Shown piece after piece: positions 16,954 to 26,184 of a stretch of 64,000 nt of DNA. The notes below the pieces were generated by a model. It ran no database searches and was not told the origin of the DNA. It saw nothing but the letters and a program-made list of their open reading frames with translations. This DNA is from Pollutimonas sp963712655 (lineage in GTDB: Bacteria; Pseudomonadota; Gammaproteobacteria; Burkholderiales; Burkholderiaceae_B), in NCBI GenBank assembly GCA_963712655.1, contig CAVQIT010000008.1:1488001-1552000 (forward strand). Direction: 5' to 3'. The translations under genes were made by a program, and so were the position numbers. Positions within the stretch are counted from its first letter, which is position 1; every line of letters begins with the position of its first letter.

Positions 16954-18105
16954 TCAAGTGGGCGATTCAGGCAGGATCATATCGCTATAGCGTTGCAGAT
17001 GAAAATCCGCATCGCCGAACAAGCTGTTGATGACGGTCAGCCGCTTGAAATAATGGCCCACGATCAATTCGTCGGTCACGCCTATGCCGCCATGCATCTG
17101 GATCGCTTCCTGGCCCACGGTCCTGGCCTTTTGTCCCACGAAAGCCTTGGCCCCGGAAGCTCTGCGCAATCGTATTTGCGGGTCCGGATTCTGCATGTCG
17201 ATGGCGGCCAGCAGGGCCATGGAATCCGCCTGCTCGGCGGCGATGGCCATGTCCGCCATCCGGTGCTGCAAGGCCTGGAAAGAGCCCAGCGGCACACCGA
17301 ATTGTTTGCGGGTTTTCAGGTATTCCAGCGTGGCACTGTTCAGCGCCCGCATAATGCCGGTGGCTTCGGCGGCCAGGGCCGCGTTGGCCAGCGCGATAGC
17401 CTGCATGATGGCCGGTAAGGCCTGGCCTTCGGGGCCAAGCAGGGCATCCTGGTTCAGCGCGACATCGTCCAGCACGATGTCCGCCGCTCGTGTGCCGTCG
17501 TGGCATTCATAATGCCTGAATGCCAGGCCGGGGGCGTCGGCGGGAACCACAAATACCGAGAGGCCGCTTTGGTCGCTTTCCTGGCCGCTGGTCTGGGCCG
17601 ATACCAGCAGCTTGCCGGCGCTGGCGGCGCCCAGGACGACCGCTTTATGCCCGCGCAATTTCCACTGCCCGTCTTGCCATCGGGCGCTGGTCTTGACGGC
17701 CGATTCGCAGTAGCGCGATTGCGGCTCGTAGTGAGCCAGCGCCAGCATCAGCGTGCCGTCGCACAGCGCGGGAACAATGCCGGCCTTGTGTTGCTCGCTT
17801 GCATGCTGGTTGACCAGGTGGCCGCACAGGATGATGGCGCCGATATAGGGCTCCAGCGTCAGTCCGGTGGCCAGCGCGCGCGCGACCAGCAGGGTGTCCA
17901 GGGCGGTGCCGTTCAGCCCGCCGAGTTCTTCGGGAAAGGGCAGCGCCAATATGCCCAGTTCGGCATAGGTATTCCATGCCGCGCGGCTGAAGCCGTCCGG
18001 GCCGGCGATGAATTGGCGGCGTTTCTCGAACGTATAGTCCTTGGCGACGAAGCGGCGCAGAGTATCTTCCAGGGCCGTTTGTTCTTCGGTGAAATTGAAA
18101 TCCAT
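16954..18105 (-). CDS. Acyl-CoA dehydrogenase, small-subunit type (PimD-like)
   Basis: This 383-residue FAD enzyme introduces a 2,3-double bond into an acyl-CoA. The start is the ATG of MDFNFTEEQ, where the N-terminal helical domain begins; the frame stays open far upstream but without homology. QALQHRMADMAIAAEQADS and AIQMHGGIGVTDE are family motifs in the C-terminal domain. It pairs with the dehydrogenase just upstream, like the pimeloyl-CoA dehydrogenase subunits of Rhodopseudomonas, a likely dicarboxylyl-CoA heteromer. Confidence 0.88.
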   Translation of the reverse strand: MDFNFTEEQTALEDTLRRFVAKDYTFEKRRQFIAGPDGFSRAAWNTYAELGILALPFPEELGGLNGTALDTLLVARALATGLTLEPYIGAIILCGHLVNQHASEQHKAGIVPALCDGTLMLALAHYEPQSRYCESAVKTSARWQDGQWKLRGHKAVVLGAASAGKLLVSAQTSGQESDQSGLSVFVVPADAPGLAFRHYECHDGTRAADIVLDDVALNQDALLGPEGQALPAIMQAIALANAALAAEATGIMRALNSATLEYLKTRKQFGVPLGSFQALQHRMADMAIAAEQADSMALLAAIDMQNPDPQIRLRRASGAKAFVGQKARTVGQEAIQMHGGIGVTDELIVGHYFKRLTVINSLFGDADFHLQRYSDMILPESPT

Positions 18106-18175
18106 GTGGTGTATTCCTTGATGGCGGCGGTCGGCGGCATGAGCCATAGGGCGGGCGCGAGCTTGGCCCGGCGTC

Positions 18176-19372
18176 CTATAGCCCCAGTATCGCTTTGCAG
18201 ATAATGCTTTTTTGAATCTCGCTGGAACCGCCGTAGATAGTGGTCTTGCGATAATTGAAATAGTGTCCGGCCAAGTTGTGGAAGTCGGCCGGAAAGGCGT
18301 CGCTGATGGCTTGCCCGGTATGCGGTTCGCGTACATGGGCGGCAGCGTAAGGGCCCAGCGCGGCCGAGGTAAGCTCGGTGAGCGTTTGCTGGATTTCCGA
18401 GCCTTTGATTTTGAGTATCGAGGCCTCGGGGCCGGGCGCGCGCTGCTGGCCGTCGGCCGCGATCAGCTTCAGATTGGTGATCTCCAGCGCTTGCAGTTCA
18501 AGCTCGGCCATGGCGATGCGGTCGCGAAAGCGCGCATCCTCGATCAAGGGCCGGCCGTTGTTTCCGGGCTGGCCGGCCGCAATGGTTTTCAGGCGGGCAA
18601 GGGCAGCCTTGGAACGCCCGATGCGGGCAATATTGGTCCGTTCATGGCCCAGCAGGTACTTGGCGTAGGTCCATCCTTTGTTTTCTTGGCCAACCAGGTT
18701 TTGAACCGGCACCTGCACATTGTCGAACCAGACCTCGTTGATTTCATGGCCGCCGTCCAGCATGATGATGGGCCGCACCGTGATGCCGGGGCTGGTCATG
18801 TCGATCAGCAAAAATGAAATGCCTTCTTGCTTGCGGGCATCGGGGTCGGTGCGCACCAGGCAGAAAATCCAGTTGGCATGCTGGGCCAGGGTCGTCCAGG
18901 TTTTTTGGCCATTGACGATGTAATGATCCCCCTGGCGCACGGCGCTTGTCTTGACCGAAGCCAGGTCCGAACCCGCTCCGGGCTCGGAATAGCCTTGGCA
19001 CCACCAGTCCTTGCCCGAAATAATGCCTGGAAGATAACGGTCTTTTTGTGCTTGCGTCGCATACTTCTGGATGACCGGCGCGACCATTTTGATGCCGAAG
19101 GACAACTGTTCGGGCGCATGGGCCAGCGCGCATTCCTCTTCGAAAATATGGCGTTCGATGGCGTCCCAGCCGGTGCCGCCGTATTCGACGGGCCACGCCG
19201 GGGCGCCCCAGCCGCGCTCATACAGCGTACGTTGCCAGCCCAGCCTTTCTTCCCGGGTCGGGGGTTCTTCCCGGCGGACTTTTTCTTTTACGCCGGCGGG
19301 CAGGCTTTTGGCCAGGAAATCGCGGATTTCGTCCCGGAATGCCAATTGTTCGTTTGTATAGTCAATGTTCAT
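18176..19372 (-). CDS. Acyl-CoA dehydrogenase, large-subunit type (PimC-like)
   Basis: This 398-residue acyl-CoA dehydrogenase starts at MNIDYTNEQLAFRDE; an in-frame ATG at 19432 would add 20 non-conserved residues. FAD/substrate motifs include GYSEPGAGSDLA and NGQKTWTT. LLGHERTNIARIG carries the glutamate that can act as base when the C-terminal one is absent, as here (TIYGGSSEIQ). It is first in the operon with the small-subunit homologue and the thioesterase. It faces the MarR-GNAT gene across a gap with a strong palindrome. Confidence 0.88.
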   Translation of the reverse strand: MNIDYTNEQLAFRDEIRDFLAKSLPAGVKEKVRREEPPTREERLGWQRTLYERGWGAPAWPVEYGGTGWDAIERHIFEEECALAHAPEQLSFGIKMVAPVIQKYATQAQKDRYLPGIISGKDWWCQGYSEPGAGSDLASVKTSAVRQGDHYIVNGQKTWTTLAQHANWIFCLVRTDPDARKQEGISFLLIDMTSPGITVRPIIMLDGGHEINEVWFDNVQVPVQNLVGQENKGWTYAKYLLGHERTNIARIGRSKAALARLKTIAAGQPGNNGRPLIEDARFRDRIAMAELELQALEITNLKLIAADGQQRAPGPEASILKIKGSEIQQTLTELTSAALGPYAAAHVREPHTGQAISDAFPADFHNLAGHYFNYRKTTIYGGSSEIQKSIICKAILGL

Positions 19373-19662
19373 GGATTTGCGCGTGGGAGGGCTTGCTGAG
19401 CCTATGGGATTGTCGGACATCATGTTCTTCATAGCGGAACATGATTGTCAGTTTAACTTGTAATCTTGGCTGAAGCCATTCGGAAAAATAAGCTTTTCTA
19501 TACTAACAAGTGATGTTCGCTATGTAAATTGAAACTATGTTCTGCAATGCAGAATATTTGACGAGAGATCGCTGGATACAAAACGACTTTGCCCTATATG
19601 CAAAGCAAGCTCGTCGTCGGGCCGTGCAGTAAATTTGTGTCACCGCAAATTTAGTTGCCCAA

Positions 19663-19680
19663 GTCAATTAAATAATTGAC
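19663..19680. promoter_or_regulatory. Palindromic MarR-type operator candidate
   Basis: GTCAATTA-AA-TAATTGAC is a perfect 8-bp inverted repeat of the size and AT-rich character bound by MarR dimers. It lies 27 bases before the MarR-GNAT start, in the gap shared with the acyl-CoA dehydrogenase operon. Confidence 0.6.
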
Positions 19681-19707
19681 AATAGCAATTAACCAGGGAG
19701 GGGTGTC

Positions 19708-20643
19708 ATGTCGCAAATGTCTGATCCGCTTGATGAACAAATTGCCGCGGTGCGCCGTTTCAACCGGTTTTATACGCGCCAATTGGGGCTTTTGAATGAA
19801 GGGCTGCTCAAAAGCAAATATTCGCTTACTGAAGTGCGGGTCATGTATGAACTGGCCCACCAAACAGGGCTGACGGCAAGCGACCTGGCGCGCCAACTGG
19901 GGCTGGATGCCGGTTATTTAAGCCGCCTGCTCAAGAAATTCCTTTCGTCGGGGCTGCTCAGGCGATCCGCCTCGGCCAGCGATGGGCGCCAGACGGTGCT
20001 TGCCTTGACGGCGGCGGGCGATGCCGCATTTCGTCCGCTGAACCAATTGTCGCGCGACGAAGTCGCCGCTATGCTGAGCGGCTTATCCGATAGCCAAGGT
20101 AAATCGCTGGTCGAGTCCATGCAAACGATAAGGCATCTGCTTGGCGATGATATGCAGGCCGTATTCCCTTGCCTGATACGCTCCTTGCAGCCTGGCGACA
20201 TAGGCTGGATCGTTCACCGTCAAGGCGTCTTGTACTACCGCGAATATGGCTGGGACGAAACGTTCGAAGCGCTGGTCGCCGAAATACTGGCCGGTTTTGT
20301 GAAGTCCTTCGACCCTGCCTGGGAGCGCGCCTGGATTGTGGAGCGGGAAGCCGAGGTGGTGGGCTCTGTATTCATTGTGCGGGAATCCGATGCGCAGGCA
20401 AAGCTGCGCCTGCTGTATGTGGATCCAAAAGCCCGCGGCCTTGGCCTGGGCCGCCGCCTGGTCGGCGAATGCATCGATTTCGCTCGTTCCAAAGGCTACA
20501 GCACACTTACGTTGTGGACTAACGATATTCTGGTTTCGGCCCGGCGCATATACCAGGCCGCCGGTTTCCAATTGGTGGGCGAAGAGGCCCATCATTCTTT
20601 CGGCAAGGATCTCGTGGGGCAGAACTGGAGCCTCGACCTGTGA
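19708..20643 (+). CDS. MarR regulator fused to GNAT acetyltransferase
   Basis: This 311-residue two-domain protein has a MarR winged HTH at about residues 30-140 (LTASDLARQLGLDAGYLSRLLKKF and the wing ASDGRQTVLAL). A GNAT domain fills about 155-305, with the acetyl-CoA loop DPKARGLGLGRRLVGECI. Such fusions are known but sparsely studied; the acetylated target is undefined. The palindrome 27 bases upstream suggests autoregulation, possibly also of the divergent acyl-CoA dehydrogenase operon. Its stop overlaps the GTG of the downstream exporter, so the two are translationally coupled. Confidence 0.9.
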   Translation: MSQMSDPLDEQIAAVRRFNRFYTRQLGLLNEGLLKSKYSLTEVRVMYELAHQTGLTASDLARQLGLDAGYLSRLLKKFLSSGLLRRSASASDGRQTVLALTAAGDAAFRPLNQLSRDEVAAMLSGLSDSQGKSLVESMQTIRHLLGDDMQAVFPCLIRSLQPGDIGWIVHRQGVLYYREYGWDETFEALVAEILAGFVKSFDPAWERAWIVEREAEVVGSVFIVRESDAQAKLRLLYVDPKARGLGLGRRLVGECIDFARSKGYSTLTLWTNDILVSARRIYQAAGFQLVGEEAHHSFGKDLVGQNWSLDL

Positions 20644-21512
20644 ACCCCGCGCGGCAAACCCTGGCGCTCGCAGCGGCTGCGGCGACGGGGGTTCAGGTCG
20701 GCGCGGCGATAGTCGCCACGCGCTATGTGGTGCACGACATCGGTCCCTTCTCGCTGGCGCTGTTGCGTTATGCCATCGGATTGCTGTGCATTTTCCCTTT
20801 TGTATTGATGCATGGGCGCGTGCGTTTTCTTCGGCGCGATCTGTTCGCCGTTCTTGCCTTGGGCATTGTTCAGTTTGCGATTCTGATTGTCCTGCTCAAT
20901 CTCGGCCTGCAATTCATCTCCTCGACGCGGGCGGCATTGCTGTTTGCGACCATGCCGCTGATCACCATGATGGTGGCGGCCATGCTTGGGCGCGAACCCT
21001 TGACTGGCCGGAAAAGCGCGGGAGTGGCCTTGACGATCGCGGGCGTTGCGGCGGCCCTGGGCGAGAATCTCCTGGTCGGCGGAGGCCCCGGGGAATGGAT
21101 AGGAGTGCTTGCCGTGCTTGCTTCCGCCCTTTGCGGCGCGCTGTGCTCCGTGTTTTACCGGCCTTACCTGGCTCGTTATCCGACCCTGCCGCTGGCCGCG
21201 CTGGCAATGCTTGCTTCTGTGGTGTTTCTGGCATTCGCGGCGAGCATGGAAGGAATCTTTGCGCAGCCGCCGCAATTGTCCGCCACGGGGTGGGCGGCGG
21301 TCGCTTTTATCGGCATGGCCAGCGGCGCCGGCTATATGCTGTGGCTTTGGGCGCTCAAGCATGCAAGTCCCACCCGCGTCACAGTATTCCTGTCGCTCAG
21401 CCCTTTGACGGCGGCGTTATTGGGTATCGGGCTGCTTGGAGAATCGCTCACGCCCGGCATTCTGCTTGGCATACTCGGGGTGGCCGGCGGGCTATGGGTG
21501 GCGGCCCGGTAG
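20640..21512 (+). CDS. EamA/DMT family transporter
   Basis: This 290-residue protein has ten hydrophobic segments in two EamA repeats, the normal layout of drug/metabolite exporters. Repeat one contains YVVHDIGPFSLALLRYAIG and STRAALLFATMPL; repeat two contains SGAGYMLWLWALKHASPTRV. The GTG start overlaps the stop of the MarR-GNAT gene by four bases, making a two-gene operon. The substrate is unknown. It is followed directly by the small foldback element. Confidence 0.88.
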   Translation: MNPARQTLALAAAAATGVQVGAAIVATRYVVHDIGPFSLALLRYAIGLLCIFPFVLMHGRVRFLRRDLFAVLALGIVQFAILIVLLNLGLQFISSTRAALLFATMPLITMMVAAMLGREPLTGRKSAGVALTIAGVAAALGENLLVGGGPGEWIGVLAVLASALCGALCSVFYRPYLARYPTLPLAALAMLASVVFLAFAASMEGIFAQPPQLSATGWAAVAFIGMASGAGYMLWLWALKHASPTRVTVFLSLSPLTAALLGIGLLGESLTPGILLGILGVAGGLWVAAR

Positions 21513-21515
21513 GGC

Positions 21516-21956
21516 GAATGGCGCTTACTTAGGCCGCTGCGGATGGCTATGGCAGGGGTGTCAATGCGATCGCCCGGCGCTGCGAGCCAAGGTGTTGCGA
21601 TCGTATTGAGTCGTCTGCTGGTAGAGTCCGTATGGTTTGCTGGCGGTGGTCGTGTTTCTCGTGCCGTCCGCCGGGGGTCATGCCTGTGGCGTCCAGCCCG
21701 GTCGGCCGGTCAGCCGCTTACGCGCCTGACACCGCGCGCTTGCTTGGCCTCCGACGGGCTGGTTCCCACAGGCAGGCCCCCCGACGGACGGCACTAGAAA
21801 CAAGAATACCGCCAGCAAACAATACAAACACCGCCAACAGACGACTCAAGCCTCGCAAGCAAGACAACCCCATCGGCAAAAATCCAAACTCCCCCTGCTC
21901 AGTCAACACCTTGGCATCGTCTCTGCTGGCACAACTGCGCTAAGTAAGCGCCATTC
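21516..21956. mobile_element. 441-bp foldback element, small relative of the 4.5-6.7 kb element
   Basis: The ends are the perfect 16-bp inverted repeat GAATGGCGCTTACTTA / TAAGTAAGCGCCATTC. Moving inward, both sides carry the 22-bp repeat family (GTTTGCTGGCGGTGGTCGT) and a GTCCGCCGGGGGTCATGCC-type arm (about 21664-21700 and 21754-21791) around a small core. There is no intron, no ORF with recognisable homology, and no clear target duplication. It fills most of the 554-base gap between the DMT and TauE genes; the rest holds the TauE leader and repeat copy b. Confidence 0.72.
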
Positions 21957-21961
21957 CCGCC

Positions 21962-21977
21962 AGGGCCTGTTGACGCT
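21962..21977. repeat. Solo end of dispersed CTAGGGCC repeat (copy b)
   Basis: AGGGCCTGTTGACGCT matches one terminus of the palindrome at 53145-53221. It lies six bases outside the right end of the small foldback element. Confidence 0.55.
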
Positions 21978-22066
21978 TGCCTGGGTTTGCCAGGCCGGCC
22001 GGCATCAGGCCTATAATCATGGGCATTTGAATCGGGCACCATCGCTCTTTAATTCCTGGAAAAATT

Positions 22067-22810
22067 TTGCAGATCGGTATTTTGGTGTTGGTGGGCTTGT
22101 CCGTGCTGGGGACATCGTTTATTTCAGGCGTCTTCGGCATGGCCGGCGGCATGGTGCTGATGGGCATATTGCTTGCCTTCCTGCCGGTGTCCGCTACCAT
22201 GGTTTTGCATGGCACGGCGCAAATGACCTCCAACGGCTGGCGCGCGATCATGTGGCGCCGCAATGTCAACTACCGGATTTTTGCGCGCTATATCGCCGGC
22301 TTGTTGGCCGCCGCCGCGCTATTCTCTTTTATCGGCTTTGTGCCCGACAAGGCCTTTGTCCTGATCGCCCTGGGCATCATTCCGTTTCTGGCCGTGCTGG
22401 TGCCCGCAAGGTTTGTGCCGCAGGCGGATAGCCGGATGGGCGCCGAGCTGTGCGGTTTCATGAATACCGCCATGCAGTTCATGGCAGGCGTTTCCGGCCC
22501 TTTGCTTGACGTGTTCTTCGTGCGCAACCTGATGGATCGCCGCTCCATCGTGGCCACCAAAGCCGCGTGCCAGACGTTTTCGCATATGGCCAAGCTGGTC
22601 TACTTCATCAATCTCCTGGGAGACCAGGCCCATGTGGACGAGTGGGCCATGATAATCGCCGTGGTCACCGGGATCATGGGCACGTCCCTGAGCAGGTTTG
22701 TGCTGGATAAACTGACTGACCATCAGTTCCGGCGCTGGACCCGCGGCCTGGTCATGGTGATAGGCGCGGTGTACTTGAGCCAGGGAATTTATGTCCTGGC
22801 AACGCGCTAG
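22067..22810 (+). CDS. TauE/SafE family anion exporter
   Basis: This 247-residue integral membrane protein has about eight hydrophobic segments. The family repeat appears as SGVFGMAGGMVLMGILL near the N terminus and GFMNTAMQFMAGVSGPLLDVFF in the second half. Relatives export sulfite, sulfoacetate or similar organic anions. No ATG precedes the hydrophobic core in frame, so a TTG start (22067) is used; the ribosome site is weak. It converges with the enolase-superfamily gene across repeat copy c. Confidence 0.85.
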   Translation: MQIGILVLVGLSVLGTSFISGVFGMAGGMVLMGILLAFLPVSATMVLHGTAQMTSNGWRAIMWRRNVNYRIFARYIAGLLAAAALFSFIGFVPDKAFVLIALGIIPFLAVLVPARFVPQADSRMGAELCGFMNTAMQFMAGVSGPLLDVFFVRNLMDRRSIVATKAACQTFSHMAKLVYFINLLGDQAHVDEWAMIIAVVTGIMGTSLSRFVLDKLTDHQFRRWTRGLVMVIGAVYLSQGIYVLATR

Positions 22811-22857
22811 CAGGCGCAACGAATCCGCAACGCGGTCCTGCACCTGATATGTCATCG

Positions 22858-22891
22858 GCGCGGGCGGGGATGTAGCGTTAACAGGCCCTAG
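22858..22891. repeat. Half copy of dispersed CTAGGGCC repeat (copy c)
   Basis: This copy reads GCGCGGGCGGGGATGTAGCG then TTAACAGGCCCTAG, one arm of the palindrome at 53145-53221 with two changes. It sits between convergent genes, and its CTAG supplies the TAG stop of the enolase-superfamily gene. Confidence 0.7.
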
Positions 22892-24012
22892 CCGATGGTT
22901 TCCCATTTGGCGAACCTGGCGACGAATTTCTCGTCGAAGCCAAAGCCCAGGCCCGGTTCCTGATGCAGTATTACCTTGCCGTCTTTATGCGATAACTGGC
23001 GATCGATCAGATTGCGGAAGTTGAGCACCTGGTCATTCCAGAAAAACTCGACATATCTTGCGTTGGGCGTGCTGGCAACCAGCGGGGCATGCAGGTCGTG
23101 GAACCAATGAGGGCACATGACAATGCCGTAGCTGGCCGCGGTTTGGGCGATTCTGCGCCATTCTGTTATGCCGCCGCATACGGCGGCGTCGGTTTGCAGG
23201 ATGGACGCCGCGCCTTTATCCAGCAGTTCTTTGTGATACCACCGGCCATAGCCGATCTCCGCGGTGGCGATAGGCACCCGGGTCAGTTTCGCCAGCCGCG
23301 CATGGTTCTCGATATCGTCCGGCAGGAAGGGTTCCTCGAAAAAATAGGGATCGTATTGTTCGAAGCGCCTGACATATTGCATGGCCTGTGTCGTGTCGGC
23401 CCAGGCGTTGTTCATATCCATCATCAGCTCGACATCGGGGCCGACAGCCTCGCGGGCGGCTTTCAAGCGCAGCTCTTCCTCGCGCGGCGATAGCCGTCCC
23501 GATTTCATTTTTACCGCCTGGAAGCCTTTGGCCACATAGCCGGCCATTTCCTCGCCCAGATGTTGCGGCGTTTTGCCATCCAGGTAATAGCCCCCGCTGG
23601 CATAGGCCGGCACGCTTTCCAGATGGACCGCGCCCATGAACTTGTGCAGCGGCAGCTTATGGGTTTTTGCGTTCAAATCCCATAAGGCGATGTCCAGGGC
23701 GCTGATGGCCCGCATAACGGTGCCTGCTCGCCCTTGCAGCAGCGCTTCCTGATTCATCTGTTGCCACAGGCCTTCCACCGCGTACGAATCGCTGCCGATA
23801 AGCAGGGGCGCCAGCAATTCTTTGACCGCCAGGCTGAAGATGCCGCCCCCCGCGCTTCCGACATAGCAAAAACCAATGCCTTCGACACCGTCGGTGGAGC
23901 GTATCTTGACCAGGCCGTAATGGCGGGTGCTGACGGTCCGGTTGGAAAAAGAGGTTGCCGTATCGAGCGGCACGGCGGCGGCGCAGACTTCTATGGACTG
24001 GATGATCGGCAT
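22888..24012 (-). CDS. Mandelate racemase/muconate lactonizing enzyme family dehydratase
   Basis: This 374-residue enolase-superfamily enzyme abstracts a proton alpha to a carboxylate using Mg2+. The KxK catalytic motif is VKMKSG (about residue 167). The metal ligands are Asp in MDMNNA, Glu in FEEPF and Glu in ATAEIGYG, and a C-terminal His lies in CPHWFHDLHAPL. The pattern fits acid-sugar dehydratases or racemases of the mandelate racemase subgroup. It is the downstream gene of a leftward group with a hydroxyacid dehydrogenase and a DapA-like lyase, a coherent sugar-acid or hydroxy-acid catabolic set. Confidence 0.88.
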   Translation of the reverse strand: MPIIQSIEVCAAAVPLDTATSFSNRTVSTRHYGLVKIRSTDGVEGIGFCYVGSAGGGIFSLAVKELLAPLLIGSDSYAVEGLWQQMNQEALLQGRAGTVMRAISALDIALWDLNAKTHKLPLHKFMGAVHLESVPAYASGGYYLDGKTPQHLGEEMAGYVAKGFQAVKMKSGRLSPREEELRLKAAREAVGPDVELMMDMNNAWADTTQAMQYVRRFEQYDPYFFEEPFLPDDIENHARLAKLTRVPIATAEIGYGRWYHKELLDKGAASILQTDAAVCGGITEWRRIAQTAASYGIVMCPHWFHDLHAPLVASTPNARYVEFFWNDQVLNFRNLIDRQLSHKDGKVILHQEPGLGFGFDEKFVARFAKWETIG

Positions 24013-24062
24013 GTTTTCTCTCTTTCTGTGAACGTGGGAGGCTGTTGCCGCGCCGTCCGGCG

Positions 24063-25004
24063 CTATTCCACGACGGGTGTGGTGGCCTGGCCGGTTTTGA
24101 AGTAGCTGGTCAGGTTCTGGATGGCCAGCGCGGCCATAGCCATTCTGGTTTCGTGCGTTGCGCTGCCCATGTGCGGGGTCAGGATTACATTGTCGAGTGT
24201 GCTCAAGGGGCTGCCCGCAAGGGGTTCCTTATTGAAGACATCGAGAGCGGCGCCCAGGATGGCCTTGCCTGCCAGGGCATGGTAAAGATCATCCTCATCC
24301 ACCACACTGCCCCTGGCGATGTTGACCAGTATTCCGGCAGGCCCCAGTGAATTCAACACCGGCGCATTGATAATCCGATAGGTGCCGGGCCCGCCGGGAC
24401 AGGTCACAATAAGGATGTCCGCGTACGAGGCGAGCTTCTTCAGGTCGTCGAAGAAGGGCCATGCGACCTGCTGCGCTTGCCTGCCGAAATAGGCGATTTC
24501 CACATCGAAAGGCACCAGGCGCTTGGCGATTTCCTTGCCTATCCTGCCCAATCCGACCAGGCCGATTTTCTTGCCGGCCAAGGATATGCCCAGGGGGAAC
24601 TGCCCGGTTTGCCAGGCGCCGCTTTTTACGAAGCCGTCGGCCTGGGGCAGGCGGCGCAGCAGCGCCAGCACCAATCCGATGGCGAGCTCGGCCACGGCGT
24701 TATCCAGCACGCCGGGCGTGTTGGTCACGACTATGCCCCGGTTCCGGGCATAGGCCATGGGGATGCCATCGTATCCGACGCCATTGGTGGCGATAATCCG
24801 CAGCCCGGGCAAGCGTTCCAGCAGAGCTTCTGCGATGCTGTAATTCGAACGCGTGACGATGCCCTGGATTTTGCCGTGCAGTTCAGGAGCCTTGTCCAGT
24901 TCCTCGGCATCGACAAGGTCGAAGACCTGGCGCAGCCTGGCCTCCACGGCTGAAGGAAAGACGCCGATTTTAAGCAAAGGCGGAAAGGACGAATGATTGG
25001 TCAT
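24063..25004 (-). CDS. NAD-dependent 2-hydroxyacid dehydrogenase
   Basis: This 313-residue short-form D-2-hydroxyacid dehydrogenase resembles glyoxylate/hydroxypyruvate reductases. The Rossmann motif is GLVGLGRIGKEIA (about residue 150). Catalytic Arg is in NIARGSVVDE, Glu in FNKEPLAG, and His in LTPHMGSATHETR. It lies between the enolase-superfamily gene and the DapA-like gene, all leftward, and likely reduces the oxo product of that route. It differs clearly from the enzyme at 13237. Confidence 0.9.
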   Translation of the reverse strand: MTNHSSFPPLLKIGVFPSAVEARLRQVFDLVDAEELDKAPELHGKIQGIVTRSNYSIAEALLERLPGLRIIATNGVGYDGIPMAYARNRGIVVTNTPGVLDNAVAELAIGLVLALLRRLPQADGFVKSGAWQTGQFPLGISLAGKKIGLVGLGRIGKEIAKRLVPFDVEIAYFGRQAQQVAWPFFDDLKKLASYADILIVTCPGGPGTYRIINAPVLNSLGPAGILVNIARGSVVDEDDLYHALAGKAILGAALDVFNKEPLAGSPLSTLDNVILTPHMGSATHETRMAMAALAIQNLTSYFKTGQATTPVVE

Positions 25005-25066
25005 GGTCGTCGACGGTTCAATAAGGCAAAGCAGCGATCGCCCGCTTGTCGGGCGCCGCGGGGTTG

Positions 25067-26011
25067 TCAGGCGCCAATATGCGCGAGCGCCTTGGCGTTG
25101 TTGATCCGGAAATCGATGCCGGCCAGCTCCGCGGTCAATTGGCTGGCCTCATCGCCGCTAAGCTCGACCAGGGGAGGCCGCAGCACTGACCAGGCGGCAT
25201 CTTGCGCTTGCTGCGCAATGGCCGACTTCATGGCGGCGATAAGCGGCAGCTTCTGGAAGATGCCGCGCACGATGTTGAGTTCGGCCTGCTGCGTGTCGGC
25301 ATCGGCATCGTTTGCTTGCCAGGTGGCGTAAAGGCGCGCAATGGCGGCGGGGTTGACGTTGCCGGTCGCCGTGATGCAGCCTGCGCCGCCATGGCGCACG
25401 GTTTGCAGCAAGAAGGCTTCGCTTCCGGCGAACACATCGAAGCCGGCCGGCTGGAATTGCCGCAGCATGGCCAGCGTATTGTCCCAGTTGCCCGAGCTGT
25501 CTTTGATGCCGGCGATATTTTCGGGGTAGGCTTTCAGCAGGCGTTCGATCAGCGCCAGGCTGATGCCCACCTGGGAGACCTGGGGGATGTGATACAGATA
25601 GATTTTCAGCCGGGTATCGGCGATCGCGTCTATGATGGCCGCATAGTTCCTGTAGAGGCCCTCATCGCTTACCCCTTTGTAGTAAAAGGGCGGCAGCATC
25701 AGTACGCCGGCGCAGCCCAGTTCGACGGCGTGGCGCGATAGCTCGATCGAATCGCTGATAGAGCAACTGCCGGTGCCCGGCATCATTTTGCGGGTGGGCA
25801 GGCCTTCGTCGGCCAGCAAGTCCAGCAACTGTCTTTTTTCGTTGATGGACAGCGAGTTGGCTTCCGAATTCGTGCCGAACACGGCAAGGCCGACATCCTG
25901 GTCTATCAATGACCGGCAGTGATTCAGGAAGCGGGGCCTTGAAATTGAATAATCGGCATTGAAGGGTGTCAGGACGGGTGATAAAACTCCGCGTATTTTT
26001 GTATTGGCCAT
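25067..26011 (-). CDS. DapA family lyase/dehydratase
   Basis: This 314-residue class I aldolase-fold protein has the Schiff-base Lys in AGIKDSSGNWDN (about residue 168) and the Tyr of KIYLYHIPQ. The phosphate/carboxylate loop reads FGTNSEANSLS rather than the DapA GTTGE, so lysine biosynthesis is unlikely. Relatives split or dehydrate 2-oxo-3-deoxy sugar acids. It is first in a leftward group with a dehydrogenase and an enolase-superfamily dehydratase, and divergent from a LysR gene. Confidence 0.88.
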   Translation of the reverse strand: MANTKIRGVLSPVLTPFNADYSISRPRFLNHCRSLIDQDVGLAVFGTNSEANSLSINEKRQLLDLLADEGLPTRKMMPGTGSCSISDSIELSRHAVELGCAGVLMLPPFYYKGVSDEGLYRNYAAIIDAIADTRLKIYLYHIPQVSQVGISLALIERLLKAYPENIAGIKDSSGNWDNTLAMLRQFQPAGFDVFAGSEAFLLQTVRHGGAGCITATGNVNPAAIARLYATWQANDADADTQQAELNIVRGIFQKLPLIAAMKSAIAQQAQDAAWSVLRPPLVELSGDEASQLTAELAGIDFRINNAKALAHIGA

Positions 26012-26184
26012 GCTGTCTCCGCAAAGATATGTTCAAGTCATTGATCTACAAAAGTATTGCCCGCATATGGTTTAAGTTAAAGTGGCTTTCGCTTGGTTCA
26101 AAGAACAGAATTTTTTTGTTTTGAGGATGACCCGGCCAGCTAGCGGCGGTCCGGCCATTCTTTAATCGCGTACCATCGGACATC

